A DNA stretch of 64,000 bases from contig JBBPUQ010000002.1 in NCBI GenBank assembly GCA_038501195.1, positions 4,665,001 to 4,729,000 on the forward strand. The letters run 5' to 3'. Under the pieces are notes generated by a model, which made no database searches, was not told the DNA's origin, and worked only from the letters and a program-made list of their open reading frames with translations. Source of the stretch: Nemania diffusa. Its lineage: Eukaryota > Ascomycota > Sordariomycetes > Xylariales > Xylariaceae. Below, piece after piece: positions 62,024 to 64,000 of the stretch (the first letter of the stretch is position 1; the number at the start of each line of letters is the position of its first letter). The position numbers and the translations under genes were made by a program.

Positions 62024-64000
62024 GGTGTTGGCTAAATGGTGCTCGATGGTCGATAGTCGGTACTCAGTGTGCGGCGATGGTTCAACGGTAAGAGTGACGA
62101 ATGACAGAGTATTTAGCTGCTGTATAAATGGGAAAGTTGAGAACAAGCTCGATCGTGGCCGTAAGGCTGGGCTGCTGAGGAAGGATGGGTTGAACAAAAA
62201 AGATATGACCGGGATGTCTCAAACAAGGTGTTAAATAGTTTGTGTTTCTAACTTGCAGAGTAGGTAATGAATAAAAATGTCTCGTATGACGGCGAGCGGC
62301 ACTGTTGCTTGTTTAGCGCTCACGGCGATGTGCGGGTCGGTCAAGACAAGGTATGGAGCTTCCTTGCGGCTGGTGAAGAGACGACGACAGGCAGCGTGGT
62401 TGAGAAAGATGAATGTGGGATGAAGAGTGACGCCGCTGGCAGAGGGCGATAGTTCTCCACCACGGAGATCGCACAAGCTGTAAGATGCCCCGTGCCTTTG
62501 ACCGGGACGTGATCAACCACCAGGTGCCAGGCGGGCCAGGCAGGCCAGGGTGGGCTTAGCGGATTTAGTGGGCTGCTGCTGCTGCTGGTGGGCTGGTGGG
62601 CGTGGTGGGCTGCTGGCTGGGGGGTTAATTGCTCGATGAGGGCCAACCTTGCATTCGACGAGACAGCGTCACAGAGCGGCTAGAAAGACTGGGGTTTCAT
62701 TCGTTTATCGAGCATCGGGTGGAGTTTCGCGGCGCAAGCGTGAACAAAAAAGAGATTTGCGTTTTGGTAACTAAGGCAGTCGAGCATACAGATGGACTGA
62801 AATAGCAGTTGGCTTCCCTGGGTCCTGGATCAAGTGCGGGCCGCGGAGAAAGCGCGCGCGCAGAGGGGAGGAAGCACTGCGCTTGTTTGCTTGCTTGCCA
62901 GCTTGAGGCCTAGCAAAGTAGGTAGGTAGGTAGGTACCTAACCTCTAGGTAGGTAATGTAGTATGCGTAGATTAGGTAGGTAGTGCTGGGTCCGGCAGGT
63001 TAGGGGTAGACAGGGAACGGGCCGGTCGCAAGCGGCTGCTCGAATAACTAGGAGTGCCTACCTTAGGTACCCAAAGTCGGTAACTAATAGACTACAGGTA
63101 CGTATGTCGATATGCTGTTTGTACGTTTACGTAGTACGTGGTATGAGAGAAAGGAGAGCAAAAAGGAATGGAGGCTCTCGGGTGACCCTCTTCTCTACTG
63201 TTTCTACCTAGGGTCTTCCGGGTTCCAGGGATGAAATGGGGGTAGATTATGATTATGATTGTATGGGAGAAGGAGAGGGCCGATGTCGTTTAGTGACAGA
63301 CGAATTCAAGGTTGGGTAGGTAGACAAATACCGGGTAGGCCGCTGCGGCTCCTCTACGTATGTACCTACCTAGGCATACCTTGGGTACATGTACTTGGGT
63401 AGATATTTAGATAATCTTGATTGGGGCTGGTGTCCTCATATTTACCTACCTACATATGTACTTAGATATGGATATCTATATTCTCTGTAGCTTGAGGTAG
63501 ATACTTTCGGTATAGGTATTAGCAACGAGTAAACCCCATGTAAGTCGACAGATTTGCTGACTTGTTTGTGGCACTTGTAAGTAATAGTATATGTGCTTTG
63601 TACCCGAGGCGTCTGTCTCGTCCACTGATTAGCGCAGCTTGATGCGGCTTCCCCCCCTTGCTTGAGAATCCGTTGGGGGGGCATACTGGCCATAGGCATT
63701 TCCGTCAGCAAGGCCACCCGAAGGATCGGGATAACTACCTAAAGGGAGTCGGGCATACTCTATACAAGTGCGGAAACGACAATGGCAGGTTGAGAATCAA
63801 GATATGTGTCGAGGCCGCGTGCTTCTAGACACACTTAATGCATTATTTAATAATAATCGAGAAAACTGCATGCCTAGTGATGTAGCACATATCTATACTA
63901 CTACATACACTATACATGCATCTAGATTGGAGATCAGTGGTGTATAGTAGATTAGTATGGGTCAGTGAGCTACCTAAGGTATCCAGTGCATGCGGGTAGC
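62024..64000. other. Arl8 upstream region and intergenic sequence to the window end
   Basis: No supported gene. Frames at 62,231-62,646 on both strands overlap in a G/C-rich stretch with CTG repeats and are probably not coding. TAGG/CCTA clusters are dense at 62,918-62,980, 63,057-63,075 and 63,314-63,455. A gene could begin outside the window. Confidence 0.5.
62918..62980. repeat. GGTA/TAGG tetranucleotide repeat with palindromic CCTA partner
   Basis: Five consecutive GTAG units are followed by GGTACCTAACCT and CTAGGTAGGTA, so the run can pair with itself. It is the densest example of a motif seen at a dozen or more places in the gene compartment. Confidence 0.7.

Noticed and set aside
62231..62646. 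Overlapping short ORFs upstream of Arl8
   Set aside because: Several frames on both strands are open at once over a repetitive G/C-rich stretch; more likely Arl8 promoter and leader.

Overview
The window is nuclear DNA of a filamentous ascomycete (Pezizomycotina; gene structures, short 50-130 bp introns and scattered TAGG/CCTA palindromes suggest a Sordariomycete-like genome, which is inference). It has two compartments. Positions 1 to about 37,560 are an extremely A+T-rich, gene-free block built of transposon remains mutated by a process with the fingerprint of repeat-induced point mutation (RIP: C to T, preferring CpA). Positions about 37,560 to 64,000 are ordinary equilibrated DNA with spaced intron-containing genes.

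AT block. The best-resolved element is a full-length Ty3/gypsy chromovirus at 10,670-18,789 on the minus strand. It has two 275-bp LTRs, a perfect 5-bp target duplication (TATTT), and a single-frame Gag-Pol in which reverse transcriptase, RNase H, integrase and a chromodomain are recognisable. The roughly fifty LTR differences are all transitions. Around it lies much more degraded sequence. This holds a second LTR-like pair (about 19,984 and 25,582), a partial further copy of that element (about 27,690-30,200), an inverted LTR fragment (about 2,780), and another direct-repeat pair (about 4,912 and 9,673). A (TTTATTA)n minisatellite follows (32,527-32,807) with a degenerate array to 33,412. Then comes an AT-rich stretch that keeps CpA, ending in a 140-bp tandem repeat at the compartment border. 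The block could be a centromere or a subtelomeric or isochore region; sequence alone cannot decide.

Gene compartment, left to right: SF3b14/p14 spliceosomal RRM protein (+, five exons including a 24-nt exon); STIMATE/YPL162C-type vacuolar membrane protein (+); a 3.7-kb gene-poor gap with one small interrupted membrane-protein-like frame; a single-pass Cys-cluster membrane protein with a P/Q/Y/G-rich tail (+); an unidentified low-complexity protein with an in-frame TAG unless an extra intron is spliced (-); an aminoglycoside-phosphotransferase-family pseudogene (+); an intact amidase-signature enzyme (-, five exons); an RCR-family PPxY membrane protein (-); and the small GTPase Arl8 (-, four exons). 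These are housekeeping and accessory genes with no sign of a biosynthetic cluster.

I found no CRISPR array, rRNA, tRNA or convincing new multi-gene system. The most unusual content is the RIP-sculpted repeat architecture. All coordinates, splice sites and repeat alignments were derived by eye.
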